Source: Diadema setosum (lineage: Eukaryota > Echinodermata > Echinoidea > Diadematoida > Diadematidae). Taken from it: DNA of 64,000 bases. Both the position numbers and the translations under genes were made by a program. This document shows positions 12,080 through 24,135 of the stretch, one piece after another. Below the pieces are notes generated by a model. The model worked only from the letters and a program-made list of their open reading frames with translations. It ran no database searches and was not told the origin of the DNA. Numbering within the stretch: the first letter of the stretch is position 1; each line of letters begins with the position of its first letter. The DNA lies in NCBI GenBank assembly GCA_033980235.1, contig CM067065.1, positions 6,465,328-6,529,327 on the forward strand. Reading direction: 5' to 3'.

Positions 12080-15000
12080 TGCTCCCAGGGAACATTGAGC
12101 CTAGACTTGAAGCTGTTCAACGTTGTAGCCCCCGACATCTTAAGCACAAAGGCTACTTCAATTATTGACTACTCTCTGATTGAAAGATTTAAACCTTTTA
12201 CTAGTTCGACGCATTCCTGTATACAACTTAAACTTATGACCGCGTGTGACTTGATAATTGATGTCAAAGAGAACAGCTGGCTCAAAGTATTCCATTTCAC
12301 GCAAAATCTTGAACACTATAATCATATCTGAACGTTCACTTCGATACTCTAGGGATGGAATCCCCTAATCATTGAGTTTCTCGTGATATCACAACGATTA
12401 ACATCTGGTACCAACTTTACTGCTCTCCTCTGAACTGGAATTGATTCAAGCTTTTTCGCTTCACTGTTTGAATGTTCATTCCATACAAAAGAGCAATATT
12501 CCTAGAATGGTCTAACAAGGACCCTATATGCAGTAAGACAAACACTTCTCTATTATATAGTCAGACAGTTAAAGTCCTTTTGATAAGATCAAGTACTTTA
12601 TTCGCCATTGCAGCGACTTTGTGTACATGCAGAGTAGAGGTTAGGAGAAAAGTGCACCCCGAGATCCTTTTCCTCTTTGACTGTCTCAATAACCTCAACA
12701 TAACCATTAGAGTCAATTATGCAAGAATTGGACGAATTACCTGGCTTTGCAATCGGAGGCAGTCAACTCACAAACATGAGGTACGCCGATGACACGGTGA
12801 TTCTAGCTGACAGTGCAGAGAAGTTGAAGGGATTGATGGATGTTGTCTCCAGAGCAAGCGAGGAAAAGGGGCTATCGATTAACATCGCAAAATCAGTAAC
12901 CATGGTCTTCAGCAAAACTGCGCAGCCACCTCGATGTTCGATAATGATAAATGGACAAGAGCTGAAGCAGGTGTCATCTTTCAATTACCTCGGTAGCCTG
13001 CTGACTTCAGACAGCCGCTCAGAACAAGAAATCAAGCGTAGAATTGGCATTTGAAAGACAGCGTTTCAGAACATGCGCAAGGTGATGCCGAACCGCAAAA
13101 TGTCCATCGCCACAAGGAAACGGTTCTTGAAGACATACTATGGTCAGCTATGACATACGGCGCCGAGACATGGACAGTTAATAAGCCGATGAGACACAGA
13201 ATAGAAAGTTTCGAGATGTGGTGCTACAGGCGAATGTTGAAAATATCATGGACGGAAAGAAAATCAAACACAGAAGTACTAGAAATGGTGTCGGCTGAAC
13301 GTGAGCTGCTCTCGACCATCAGGAAACGCCAGATGCAGTTTTTGGGCCATGTCGTGAGGAAGAGGCAAACTGAACATCTAGACCTGTCTGGATTTGTGAA
13401 TGGGAAGAGATCACGTGGACGACAGCGACTCACTTTCCTTTCTGCAATGGCTGGATTAGTCGGCGAGAGACGATCTACATTGCTGCATTCGTGCGACGAA
13501 GAGGGAGATGGCGGAAACATACTGCATCAGTGATCGCCAACGGGCAGTGACGTCCATGGCAGAACAGAGAGAATGCCGCTGATATTCACACCGCAGATTT
13601 CCACGACCATGTTGCATAACATGACATTTTCCGTGATGATTGTCAAACTTTTGCCATATCCGGGACCAGACCTGAAGTTTGCGGATGGTATCCTGCAGTA
13701 ACTGTGTGACACGGGGATCACTAATTGACCACCAGCATTTGACATCGTCTGCAAACAGTCTCATATTACAGTCGGCATCTTCAGAAATATAATTTACAAA
13801 TATTAGGAACAATACCGGCCTATAATACTTCCCTGTGGAACACCACTACGGGCTGTCCTCCATGAACAAGCCTCACCATCACGGACAATGACCCTTTGTA
13901 TCCTATCGCAGAGAAAACCCTCAATCCAGCTCAACACGTACATTCCCATAGATGCCGAGGTGTTTTAACTTGAGGAAAAGCCTCCTATGCCGTACACGAT
14001 CGAAAACCTCTAGAAGTCCAGATAAAATACATCAAAACTGTCACCATTGTCAAGGACTTTTGACCACTGTTCCATGCAATCCAAGAGTTAAAGAGAACGA
14101 GCGTTTGGAACGAAAATAATGCTGAACACTACTAAAGAGATCATTATTGTCAAGATGCTTCATAATATGAACACAAACAATGGATTACATAATCTTACAA
14201 ACACATGATGTAAGACTGACTGGTCTTCAGTTAGCAGCATCAGATGTACGCCCCTTCTTATGGATAGGTATGATATTAGCATTCTTCCAGTCAGATCGCA
14301 CAATATACAATTTTTGAGCGGCTGCAAAAAACAATCTGCAGAGGAATTGCAATCTCCTTCCTAACTTCTGTCAGGACTTTAGGATGAAGACCGTCAGGGA
14401 CTTGAGTTTTACCCTCTTTGAGATTGGCAAGTTTCTCTGCAATATCTTTAGTAGTAATGTCGAAGTTAGTCAACAATTCAGTGATCAGTAAGACGTTCTT
14501 AAAGACGTTAAAGACGTTCCTAAAGAGAACATATTTTTCAATCAATCCATGCAAAAGTGCCCCAATTAGCACTGACATCACCTGAGCAGAGCACATACTG
14601 CCAGCTACCTCTTCAATGTCTTTGCAAAAAGCTGCGTAGTAAGGTATTATCCATACATACTGCTTGACTTGATAATAATATTACCTTCATTATGAACAGA
14701 TGTCCAAACGCAGACATGACTGACCGACACAGCATGGTCACTCCGACCTATGGGGGACAATTATGCACTTGACAGTCATCACTGGTTAAGATTAAGTAAG
14801 TTAACTTGGATACTTGTGACCCTCGTGCCCTAGTGAAAGAAGTAACATGTTGGAAAAGAAAGCATTCTTCTAAACACTCCAGAAAAATAGATTTATCCAC
14901 ATTTGGATTATTTAGAAAACCAGTGCGATCAATCCAAGCGATGTCACTCCAATCAAAATCACCTGCAAAAACAACCTGATTGCATGAACTGCATGGCTCA

Positions 15001-15120
15001 CGAATAGGCTAAAAGAGAGCAGAGTTATTGTAAGATAAAGAATTAGGGCTTCTGTAGACGCAGCCAATCGGGGTAACAACATTCGGGGAAGAATGTACAT
15101 TAAGCCACAGAGATTTACAA
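12080..15120 (-). pseudogene. LINE D1 endonuclease/reverse transcriptase, decayed
   Basis: Minus-strand translation fragments in order are: endonuclease SLWLNVHSSPN and GCVYRSPNS (about 15110-15020), then GDFDWSDIAW and a later SDHAV stretch (about 14975-14735). The fingers region DITTKDIAEKLANLKEGKT, PDGLHPKVL follows at about 14460-14370. The palm has FDRVRHRRL, GVPQGSIIGPVLFLIFVN and LFADDVKCW (about 14010-13730). After the D2 interruption, VIETVKEEKDLGVHFSP and a C-terminal stretch GIPSLEYRSERSDMI...VVNNWSSL are read from about 12710 to 12090. Several frameshifts and stops separate the pieces. The LFADD catalytic motif is still readable. No function is expected. Confidence 0.8.
12719..13550 (+). 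pseudogene. LINE D2: RTE-like reverse-transcriptase fragment nested in D1
   Basis: On the plus strand the palm motif RYADDTVILADS is followed by ASEEKGLSINIAKS and SFNYLGSLLTSD (12719-13054). A frameshift then leads to YGAETWTVNKPMRHRIESFE, MWCYRRMLKISWT and FLGHVVRK (about 13150-13370). A third frame supplies GRWRKHTASVIANGQ and a stop at about 13550. The sequence style (YADD, NYLGS, YGAETWT, the ISWTD-like block) is that of RTE/endonuclease-reverse-transcriptase LINEs; clade assignment is from memory. The 5' part is missing. D1 coding resumes on both sides, so D2 inserted into D1. Confidence 0.78.
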
Positions 15121-15483
15121 CAGTCTTGAAGAATGCCTGGAAGGCGAACTAACAATATCCGGGCGAGCGCGACACCACCCCCCCCCCCCCCCCGTGCACC
15201 ACCAACACCATCTCCCACGGTCTCTTGTTTCGGATTTCATCTGAATAGCCCCCCCCCCCCCCCTTTCAAAAAAAGAAAGACAGGATAACGTTGCATCCTT
15301 AACAAGACTGAACATCGAATACAAATGATGTAATTGACCTTTCTGTACTATACTTTTTTTTGAACTGGTCAGTCACCAATACATATACTTTAATTTGTCG
15401 TCATTATTACTTGAAGGTCCTTAGAGTGTATGAATATTCTAGTGAGTAGGCATAACACATGAATGCAGCCCTTTATGAAATTA

Positions 15484-15489
15484 TTTATT
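15484..15489 (-). promoter_or_regulatory. Candidate poly(A) signal for TRIM gene 1
   Basis: AATAAA on the minus strand (TTTATT as printed), about 135 bp beyond the stop codon. It is in the right place but could occur by chance in A+T-rich DNA. Confidence 0.4.
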
Positions 15490-15530
15490 ACAAAGTGTAT
15501 TCAATTCACTCAGAATTGACATAAGATATT

Positions 15531-15580
15531 CTTCTTCTTCTTCTTCTTTTCCTTCTTCTTCTTCTTCATATTCTTCTTTT
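15531..15580. repeat. (TTC)n microsatellite
   Basis: A CTT/TTC triplet run with short interruptions, between the TRIM gene 1 stop codon and its candidate poly(A) signal. Confidence 0.85.
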
Positions 15581-15623
15581 GAATATGGTATTGTAGTACA
15601 AATGTCTTCCATGTCAGTCCACG

Positions 15624-17465
15624 TTAAATCTCACCAAATATGTAAAGTCTATGTGTAGTGCAGAAAGCTATCTCACCACTCATAAACTCTTGTATATAGT
15701 ACCAACACCAGTTTCCTTTTTGTATTCTAAAATCAGTGATGAGATTGTGTACATGCTCCAAATCACCAGTGTATCGATCAATACTGACGAGACCCTCCTC
15801 GTGCTTCACCCAGGCTACAATGACCGAATCATCTCGACAAACAGCTGGGAAGGGAGAAATACCCTCTTTCTTCAAGACATTCTCCTTCTTCCCCTTACCA
15901 TCAAGGCATACGACAGCTGAGTCTTTTAGGATCAGTTTTCCAGTGTTGTGAAAGGAGAATATTTGCCAAGGTGTATATCCATCACACATCATACTCCTGA
16001 CAGCCTTGCCACCCTGTGTTGTAAATACCTGGATCTTTTTCGGTTTCCTATAAGCCACATAGATATTATCATCTCTATCCACAGTGAGACTCCCATACTC
16101 TCCCTCAGCGCAACTCATATCTTCAAACGTGACGTTGAGCTTCTCCCATTCGGGAGTGTATACTGTCATCTTTTCATTATTATCGCGTACTACACTTCGG
16201 CCATCAGACAGGAATTTAGTTTGACGGATTCTGACATCCTTCAATACCGTCTCATGTAACTTACCATCAGGACGGTAGAGATAAATTCCACCTTTCCATG
16301 AACACACTGCCATCTTACCGTCTGGTGCATAAGTCATGCAGTCCATGTAACTTCCGCTTGGAAGCTCTACGTCTGCTTTGACATCCCACGTGTAACCGTC
16401 CAACTCTCCAAGACAAAGTTCATTAATCTTCTCGTATCGACGGAATGAAATCTTCTGAACTCGTTCTGCCAGACCTCTCGGTGATCGGTCGTCAGGTTCA
16501 TCTCGTCCCAGGAAGCTCTTCAAGTTCTCGCACAGCGTGTCGTGTGTAAATAAGGCGTGTCTCCCAAGCGGTACCTTCATGCCATTAGTTACCAGCTCTT
16601 CCATCGCGTTCATGTGACTGATTCTTTGCCGACTCTCTTCCTCCATGACTTGTAATTTCTTCTCGAATTTTTGAGACCAATGTTTCACTTGACTTTTCAG
16701 GGCGTCTCTTCTGTCTGACAATAGCTGCATGTATTCCTCATACGTCTTGTCGATGTCATCATTGAGCTTTCTAAACATACTTTTTATTTCATTGCGTTGT
16801 GTCTCTATGAACTCGATATGATTTTCAACGGTCGCTTTCTTTGATTTTACTCCTTTTTTCAACTCACTGATATTTTTGATCACTTTCTCCTCGTGGATAG
16901 CTGCCTCTTCGATCTGATGCCCAGCTTGTGAGTGTCTTAACATCCCGCACTTACAGCAAGTGTACTCCCGACATGCGGTACAAAAACACTCTTCATCCTC
17001 GCTAGGATGTTTCTTGCATTTCCGTCGCCTCTTAAACAGAACTTTTCCCGAGAACACCTCGCTCACGGCCACCACTTCGTGGGTGGAGAACAGTTTCCAG
17101 ATAGAGTGGCCGACTCCACACGATTTACACATATATTTCCCACAGTCCTGACAGTAAGACACAGCTGGCGACTTTTCGTCCGTCGCACAAACTGTGCATG
17201 TTGGATTCTTGTTTTTCACTTCGTCCACGAGAGAACTCAGGGGTATGTTTGTTTGTAACTTATCCACATCTCCACTGGTCAGGGGCGTTCCTTTCCTACA
17301 CATAGGGCAATTTATAGCGTCCTTGTCGGACTGAGTTTGAGATATCAGATGAAGACATTTTTTGCAGAACGTGTGAGAACATGTTAGTGATTTAGGTTGA
17401 TTGAAAAGAGTCAAACAGATAGGGCATTCCAGATTCTGGCTGATGATCTGGTGAAACGTTGCCAT
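15624..17465 (-). CDS. TRIM-family RING E3 ubiquitin ligase (copy 1)
   Basis: The predicted protein has 613 residues from MATFHQ. The RING (C3HC4) is at residues 14-56: C14, C17, C29, H31, C34, C37, C53, C56, all present. A first B-box lies at about 90-129 (C90, C93, C105, C108, C113, C116, H120, H129) and a second at about 150-183 (C150, H153, C162, C165, C173, H178, H183). A charged coiled coil follows at about 185-300. The remaining 270 residues have repeating APDGKMAV / LSDGRSVV / VDRDDNIYV-type strands, resembling the NHL-type six-bladed propeller of TRIM2/3/71 without being clearly one of them. The frame is open 16 codons further up to 17513, but a splice-acceptor-like site 13 bp before MATFHQ suggests that MATFHQ is the start and that a 5' UTR intron lies upstream. 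Family role: E2-dependent substrate ubiquitination in the cytoplasm, often in innate immunity. The substrate is unknown. Its paralogue is at 38378-40216. Confidence 0.92.
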   Translation of the reverse strand: MATFHQIISQNLECPICLTLFNQPKSLTCSHTFCKKCLHLISQTQSDKDAINCPMCRKGTPLTSGDVDKLQTNIPLSSLVDEVKNKNPTCTVCATDEKSPAVSYCQDCGKYMCKSCGVGHSIWKLFSTHEVVAVSEVFSGKVLFKRRRKCKKHPSEDEECFCTACREYTCCKCGMLRHSQAGHQIEEAAIHEEKVIKNISELKKGVKSKKATVENHIEFIETQRNEIKSMFRKLNDDIDKTYEEYMQLLSDRRDALKSQVKHWSQKFEKKLQVMEEESRQRISHMNAMEELVTNGMKVPLGRHALFTHDTLCENLKSFLGRDEPDDRSPRGLAERVQKISFRRYEKINELCLGELDGYTWDVKADVELPSGSYMDCMTYAPDGKMAVCSWKGGIYLYRPDGKLHETVLKDVRIRQTKFLSDGRSVVRDNNEKMTVYTPEWEKLNVTFEDMSCAEGEYGSLTVDRDDNIYVAYRKPKKIQVFTTQGGKAVRSMMCDGYTPWQIFSFHNTGKLILKDSAVVCLDGKGKKENVLKKEGISPFPAVCRDDSVIVAWVKHEEGLVSIDRYTGDLEHVHNLITDFRIQKGNWCWYYIQEFMSGEIAFCTTHRLYIFGEI

Positions 17466-17478
17466 CGTCTCTTTTTCT

Positions 17479-17495
17479 CTAATAGCAAAAGAAAC
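17479..17495 (-). other. Candidate 3' splice site upstream of TRIM gene 1
   Basis: Minus-strand GTTTCTTTTGCTATTAG, a pyrimidine-rich run ending in AG, sits 13 bp before the MATFHQ ATG. The second TRIM gene has GTTTCTTTTGCTTTTAG at exactly the same distance. This suggests a 5' UTR intron. The upstream exon could not be located. Confidence 0.55.
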
Positions 17496-20214
17496 AGAAA
17501 GTGGTAAAAACATCGATAAATATCATCAAAAAAACTGAGTTCAACAATTACCTGATCGAAGAGGCGAAAGTTCGTTCGAAACATGATGTTAGAATGTATG
17601 CATTCTTAAATCCGAACGAAATAATGAAGCACAATCTAAGACACCAGCGTGAATGTTTTCTTTTTTTATATAACATTTACTGAGGATGCTTTATTTTTGG
17701 GTGCAAAGAAATTTCCCTATTTAGGATGGTTCATTTAAGTGGAGGAGATCATATTAACGTATTGAGTGGGCCCGTCCTACGATGATATTGAATGAAATTA
17801 GATGTTACTCGTTGATACTCTGAAAGAAATATTCTTGAAAAAAAAAAACTTGTATTGCGATACACTGATCAAAATATATTAGGTTATTTGATTAGAGTAG
17901 CTTACGGAGGGATGACTCTTTGAATCGTGATCCTGTAATTTATATGGGCGATAACATCATCCAGTGATATTGTTTGCAAAAGTTGTCATGTAAAAAAAGG
18001 AAAAAAAATCAATGAATATGTGAGCGAAATGAGTGAATATAGAATCGTGTGTCCATCAATGTATAATATTTGCCTGTTTGTAGGTAGGCCTATTAAACGG
18101 AACATGGTGTCTTTCAATCTATACAAAGTATCCATATCCAGGAGAGATAGTATTATGAATAGTTTACTTTTTATCGCATGGAGATACTGGTTTCCTTAGT
18201 CTTGGTGGACGCGGAAGGCCGCAAGAACTTTTACTTATATACCTGTACCTCATATGTCAGGAACTGAGTTATGCACATACAAAATATCAATTTTGTTTTT
18301 GGAATATGCCGGTGTCAAAATGGTGCTAGAAAGGAGTGAATTAAAGGAAATGAGTACTGATAAAAGGGCCTTTAAGGCCTGGCCCTGTATGACTGAAGGC
18401 AGTCAGGTCTACAGTCACCTTTTATTCGATGTTCTTTCGTCTGAGTTTTATGTATACATGGCGAGAGACAAACGCTCTTGCAGACAATGAGACAGATTTG
18501 ACTGCCACTATTGGCTGTCTGTATACCTTTCCAACCATATAATCCTGCATCAACCCTATCTTTATTTGAACGCTTAAAGTTATCTTGGAGGACTTCGATG
18601 AGATGCTTTCATTATTTAGAGTAGCATCATTTTATCGGTGATTAGAATGCATCAACCTTAGTTCTGGATGACAGTCTCGAAGAGGTCTGACCTTTGCCAA
18701 GTTTATTTACTTCTCGAATAATGATTATACTTACGTGATATCTGTTAGCACAAAATGTTTGATAACATTGTCAGACGTTAATCTATTTCCAGCGGAGACA
18801 ATGATTAATACCTTTATTCTACAACATTATTGTAACATGCTGATTGATATGTCAATTTTTCTGTTTCCCTAACTTTCAATTGCATTACGAATATAAAAAA
18901 GAGGTGTGGGGTGGGACTTAACATGCTCACAAAATCACCAAAATCATGACAGAAAACTATTCACCAAAGAAACAAGGGTATACAACTTTGAGCATATTCC
19001 GTGGTCATGCATTATTTGTAAAACTACGTGTCAGGCACAATATTTAGGAACACACGGAGGTAGGGGGCACGATTGTGGATATCATTTCGTATGTAAATGC
19101 TTACCAAGTTATGTTGTACTTCCGGGTTCAATATTGCTGATTTACGTCTCGTTCCGAATCAAATACAGACATAAACTTGCAATCTGTTGTCTAATCTCCC
19201 TATAGGAAATTGCGAACACATATTAGACTGAATGTGGTCTTAATTTCAAGATCCACGCACAAGGAATTAACTCGTGAAGAGTTGACTTTCCGTCACAGAA
19301 AGTAATTACACAGCACTCACAAAAATGGCCGGGCAACTTTCAGAGGAAAGTTTGTTTTCTTTGTGCCGTTTTCGCTCACCCCTAACCCCTGATGAAAGCG
19401 GGTTTTCCCCACATCTCAAACACTCTGTACCGTCTACCTGAAATCACAGCGCACAATGAATGTTCCTATTACACAGTAGCCTCTCGTATGACACTGAAGA
19501 AACAGTATAGTTTTGGTTGAGATTGGGATACAGGTTTCAACTTGCTCGGATATAATTCTAAACCATTTGTACGAAATATTAAAAAAAGCTTATAAACTTC
19601 GAAGAGGAGTCCAAACATTATTGATGAAAATCGGTTTTGAGGATTTCTTCTCACATTGTATTCACTTTGATATTTTATAAAAGTGATATTTACTTAATAC
19701 TTGACGAAAAAAAAAAATGAAATCTGAACCCACACGTAAGTTAAAACAAATAGGCCTCTAATTGTTCTTTTAAGCTACGATGAGAAACTTCTTGAAAGAC
19801 ATGAAAGAGAAAAATATGAAAAATAGCTTTGTTTAAAAATCACATTATCTGAGTAAAATGAGACATACTACTTTAGAGAGTAATGTAGTTTATTCATATG
19901 TCTCATTCGTTTTTTTAAACTTCCAGAGACTTCTCAAACTATACAAGGAGCCGATTGGCATTTTTACGCCATACAGTATTTGACTGAAGTTCGCATGACA
20001 TTAACGGGCCATCGAAGCCTCACCGTCAGCTGTCACAACTCTGATATTCTGCAGCAAGAATTATCATACACTCATATTAATCCTGTAAACTTCAGTCATT
20101 TTTTTCTCTCTCTTTTTTTCTTTTTTTAAATCAACAACAACAACTTCAGTTACTCCTCAAGATCATTCCGTTCTAGTAATACTAACCTCCTGAAGTCCTC
20201 CTCCTCAAAAAATC

Positions 20215-20260
20215 CAAACAAACAAACAAACAAACAAACAAACAAACAAACAAACAAACA
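20215..20260. repeat. (AAAC)n microsatellite
   Basis: About eleven units of AAAC/CAAA in an uninterrupted run. Confidence 0.9.
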
Positions 20261-20680
20261 CAAAATAAACTTGTCATTGGATGACAGGTCTTTTGTTCAC
20301 ACAGGATCCTCTCTCTGGAACAAACTTCCTTTACACATTCGTACTATCTCAATAACTTGCTCATCATCGTGTTACCAACTTTCCGAAATGGTAGGTACGT
20401 TTAACAATCAGGTTGTGTGATAAAAAAGTGATATCTAATACCACCCATCTTATTTCTTAAACTTATCACCTTCAAGTGACCAATCTTCAGGCCATTCTTG
20501 GACAAGATTTTCATCCAAAATATCCCTCTCGACCAAGGTGTATATTAAATGGGAAGTTGCCAATGCTATGGTAATAATAATGACAGGGCCCTCTGTTAGA
20601 GCAGTGGCACCACCGAAAAGGCTACCCCGGTATATAAAAAAAAAAGAAGGCACTATTACTTAAGTAATTAATACCTAAAT

Positions 20681-20913
20681 ACTACTACTACTACTACTAC
20701 TTCTACTACTACTACTACTACTACTTCTACTACTACTACTGCTACTACTACTACTACTACTTCTACTACTACTACTGCTACTACTACTACTACTACTTCT
20801 ACTATACTACTGCTACTACTACTGGTACTAGTAGTACTCCTCCTACTGTGCTCATAATAATAATAACAATAATCATAATCATCATCATCATTATCATTAT
20901 CATTATAATCATC
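20681..20913. repeat. Compound (CTA)n / (ATA-ATC)n triplet array
   Basis: From 20681 to about 20833 CTA triplets are broken at regular places by TTC and TGC, giving a higher-order unit of roughly 30-50 bp that repeats several times. From about 20853 to 20913 the array changes to ATA, ATC and ATT triplets. Confidence 0.85.
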
Positions 20914-22223
20914 TCTGTATGATGAATAGGCCTACATATACATGCAGGTCGATCATGTTTGTGTCGTCTTCTTCACACCGATGACTCACTGTGTCTGTGT
21001 TGTAAACCTAACACTGGCTTTGTCGTTAATTTGATGTACTCCAACGTTCAACACAATTAAGGCAAAACAGCATAGAAATGAAAGAACAGAACACCATTCA
21101 TGTTTGTTTCCTTTTTATGAATCTCCTGAAGGACTTATTGTGAGACTTTTCTTTTCTTTTCTTTTTTTAAGTCGAACATCTGTGTAGAGACGGCCACAGC
21201 TATGCATCGTAAGCTTTTTGCTCGTCTTTCTTATCTAAATGTAATCAGACATTGTCATTAGAAATTGTCATTTCTTGAATGAATTGCCGAAATAAAAATT
21301 GCAGTAAAATGGACCGAGTCCATCGCCAACAGTTAGTTCTTATAAAGAGAACAGTTAGGCCTACATAAAGGAAATGACTTGATTTCATCACATCAGTATA
21401 CTCTTCTCATTACAATCAGATAAAATATCATAAACGTTGAGCCTGCGTTATGTTATGCATTGTCTGTGGTTTAAAGTCAAAGGATGGTCAAAAGTGTTCA
21501 TTATTAACCAATCACATCAGCAGTTAGAATTACGTAACTTTCCTTTAGAAAATGTCTGACTCTCTTTCAGTGAACTATCCAAGGGTAATACTTTAAGCGT
21601 ATCACCATCCCATTCAGACTATTATAACCTATACAGTCTTTTTTATCATGTTTGTGGAAAAGTAGAGCTGACTAGTTGTTGAATGTAAGTTGCCGCCACC
21701 TTCTATGAGATTCTGCATAAGTTCAGATTGTGAAGGGGCCTATTAAGATCTTAGACTTTTGATGTGAATCGGTGCTGGCTTAGCATTAAATTGAGAAAAT
21801 TCGAACATTAGATTTCGTATGAGACATCAATACAGGCCACCGCCTGCAAAAGACATCAATAAAGTTATTGTAGCAGCAGTAGGTGTTATGTGCATATACA
21901 ACCATGCCCAAATCTTCAGTGTTATTGACCTGTAAATCATACGAATTTCTTATTTCTTTCGATTAACAATTCCCTTTCAGTCGGGTTGGTTCATGAGACA
22001 ATCTGGTGAGGATGTGTTAAAATTATGCTAAATCGATGCTGTTTTCCAACTATAAGCATGGAATCTGATCTATTGTTTTATCAATTTATCTTTTTATCAT
22101 TTCTTCTGTTTTAGTTTCCATCGATTATCATTTGCCGATGGGAGGACATACTTGACATTGTGAAAATGAAACGAACTGGTTCAAAAAAGAAAAGGGAAGA
22201 GGGAAGGGGTTACATGCGATGAC

Positions 22224-22272
22224 ATACACACACACACACACACACACGCACACACACACACACACACACACA
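22224..22272. repeat. (CA)n microsatellite
   Basis: A CA dinucleotide run with one G interruption. Confidence 0.9.
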
Positions 22273-23655
22273 TTCTCGCACAACCACACACATATTAGCC
22301 TCATAACTTTAGCCATGACTTAATTTCACCATAAACCTTTGACATCGATGAAACAAGCCTCTTATTAGCAAGAGTCACTGTCAACATGTTAACAAAGAGT
22401 TTCCGTTGCTTGACATACATGATGATACATAACAACCACACAGACAACACGCAAATACACACTGTACTTCGTCAAACAGTGAACGAGTTGGGTTATGATT
22501 GCGTAGTAAGCTTAATCTAATTTCCTGTCACGCACTGACATCCAGCAAGACAAAAACAAAACATTGAGAATTAAAGTCAATCAAAACACTACGAAGCATA
22601 CAAATTACTGGCGTAAACCTGAATAATGTTGTGCACTGGAGATATACGTAGAAACAATACAAAAAGAAAAACAAACAAACAAACAAACAATCTATGGAAT
22701 TGCAGTGCCATGCAAAACCGCTTCTTATGGAACATCTTTAATATTTGACTTGAAAGTCGCATATATATATCTTTTATTTATTTTTATTCATTTTCTCAAA
22801 TTATTATTCATAACATGGTAGCGCGTTCAAACGCTTAATCTCACACAGGGCCTGTGTTGTAAAATACAGATTATTTTAAACCTTTAAATCTATCAATCAT
22901 ATCAGAGACATAAAGCATTAAACAACATACTCATGACGTTGATTTTTGCAGTCATCTGATTACGTAAAGCTGTACTGATGAAAAGGGGATGTAATTTCCT
23001 AGAAATTATTGTCGTAGAAAATGAAAATGTAAAAACAGAAGAATTATCGAATCGTAAATGTACCGTGTCAGTGAGGACGTGAGTGCCAATTGGTGTGGTA
23101 TAGATTATCCGAAATATAGGTGGTCAACATAGGAAGACGTGTTTTTGAGGAGCTCCCAAGTGACACTCGGTATATGCGGATTCAGTTTTGCCTGTTGTGA
23201 GTTTTTTACTTCAAATGATGGCGTTTTTGACTGAGAATCTAGTTATCTGATTGACATCTGCATTAAGTGCTTCTACTTCGCGTATCGTACGGTTATTTCA
23301 CTCATTTTCGCTGTTTTGGGAAGATATTGTGGCGGGCTTATGATGGCTTTTTAAAGGTCGTTGTTTTGTGTGTATCGCCCTTTTAAGTTGTTTGTTGTTT
23401 GATCGTCGTTGAGGGCGCACTGTCGCCACTACCACAGAATATAATGACCGAGAGTTACTAGTGTAGATGTTGTGTGTTTTCCAGAAAGATTGATCAACTC
23501 CGTGGGCGAGATGTTAAGCCCAAATGTCCGAGCGGTAAAAACATATACAGAGTAAATCGACCCTTCGGAAACTAATAGTCTCGGTGGGGATGAGTTCTTT
23601 GGTCAAAGTATATGACCGAGGAGGGAAGATGGAATATTCAAGGAGAGGAATTAAT

Positions 23656-23732
23656 GTGTAGTGTGTGTGTGTGTGTGTATGTGTGTGTGTATGTAGTAGA
23701 TGTGTAGTAGTAGTAGTAGTAGTAGTAGTAGG
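23656..23732. repeat. (GT)n and (TAG)n microsatellites
   Basis: A GT run with TATG interruptions to about 23692, then a TAG triplet run to 23732, in the leader of LINE B. Confidence 0.9.
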
Positions 23733-24135
23733 TGTGCATGGGTTGTGTGGTGTGTGAAAATAGAAACCAATTCAAGTGAGTCGTACACAGAAACAAAGAG
23801 AGACACAAGGTTGTGGTACTCAGATTTCAAGTTCAACAAAAACAAAAATCAAAGTTTAATCTTTCATTTACAACATTTCAAAATCGCCACTGTTACATAC
23901 TCATTTATTAATGCATGCCTAAGCCAATTCGTACATTCTAATACCGAACCATGCATACACTTCGTTTGATTGTACGTGTGAATAAGTTCTTCTATTTCCC
24001 CTGAGCTTCTGACTCGCCAGAATCCCTAACATGACATCTCATGAAACTAATACAAAGCATGTCTCTAACTCTTTTTGAATTTGCCGAAAGATCCCTAAGT
24101 TGAAATTGTACATGGGGACATAAGGGGGGGGGGGG

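Larger units (their letters stand above)
11933..15127 (-). mobile_element. LINE D1: 5'-truncated Jockey/CR1-group retrotransposon
   Basis: A LINE lies on the minus strand between CCTACGTTCTTAG (ending about 11933) and GAATGCCTGGAAGGCGAA (from about 15128). These two sequences are only about 15 bp apart in the other duplication copy (37931-37960), so the insert is well bounded. It starts inside the endonuclease domain, meaning it is 5'-truncated, and runs through the reverse transcriptase. It is interrupted by a second LINE fragment (D2) on the opposite strand at about 12719-13575. Confidence 0.8.
1..17865. repeat. Segmental duplication, copy 1 (TRIM-bearing)
   Basis: This stretch matches 22590-40612 in the same order and orientation. 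Paired blocks seen by eye are 1-520 with 22590-23065, 600-1160 with 30200-30717, 2090-2920 with 30721-32690 (interrupted), 3262-3480 with 32690-32930, 4011-4330 with 32940-33245, 5750-5898 plus 10914-11800 with 33600-34640, 11880-11932 plus 15128-17840 with 37895-40600. The clearest short match is the 60-70 bp around 2777-2830 against 32530-32585, which is almost identical. The left edge may lie before base 1. Copy 1 differs from copy 2 by its own SINE, TIR element and LINE insertions. Copy boundaries are approximate. Confidence 0.75.
17866..22589. other. Spacer between the two duplication copies, no gene
   Basis: A+T-rich sequence without a convincing coding region. It holds a (AAAC)n tract at 20215-20260, a triplet array at 20681-20913 and a (CA)n tract at 22224-22272. 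A minus-strand open frame at 20450-20653 (67 codons, hydrophobic middle) is not recognised as any family and is probably chance. No similarity to bases beyond 40612 was noticed. Confidence 0.6.

Noticed and set aside
20450..20653. 67-codon minus-strand frame with a hydrophobic stretch
   Set aside because: No family was recognised and no splice or expression signals are seen; too short to support.
22128..22316. Cysteine/valine-rich minus-strand frame
   Set aside because: It is the translation of a CA microsatellite.
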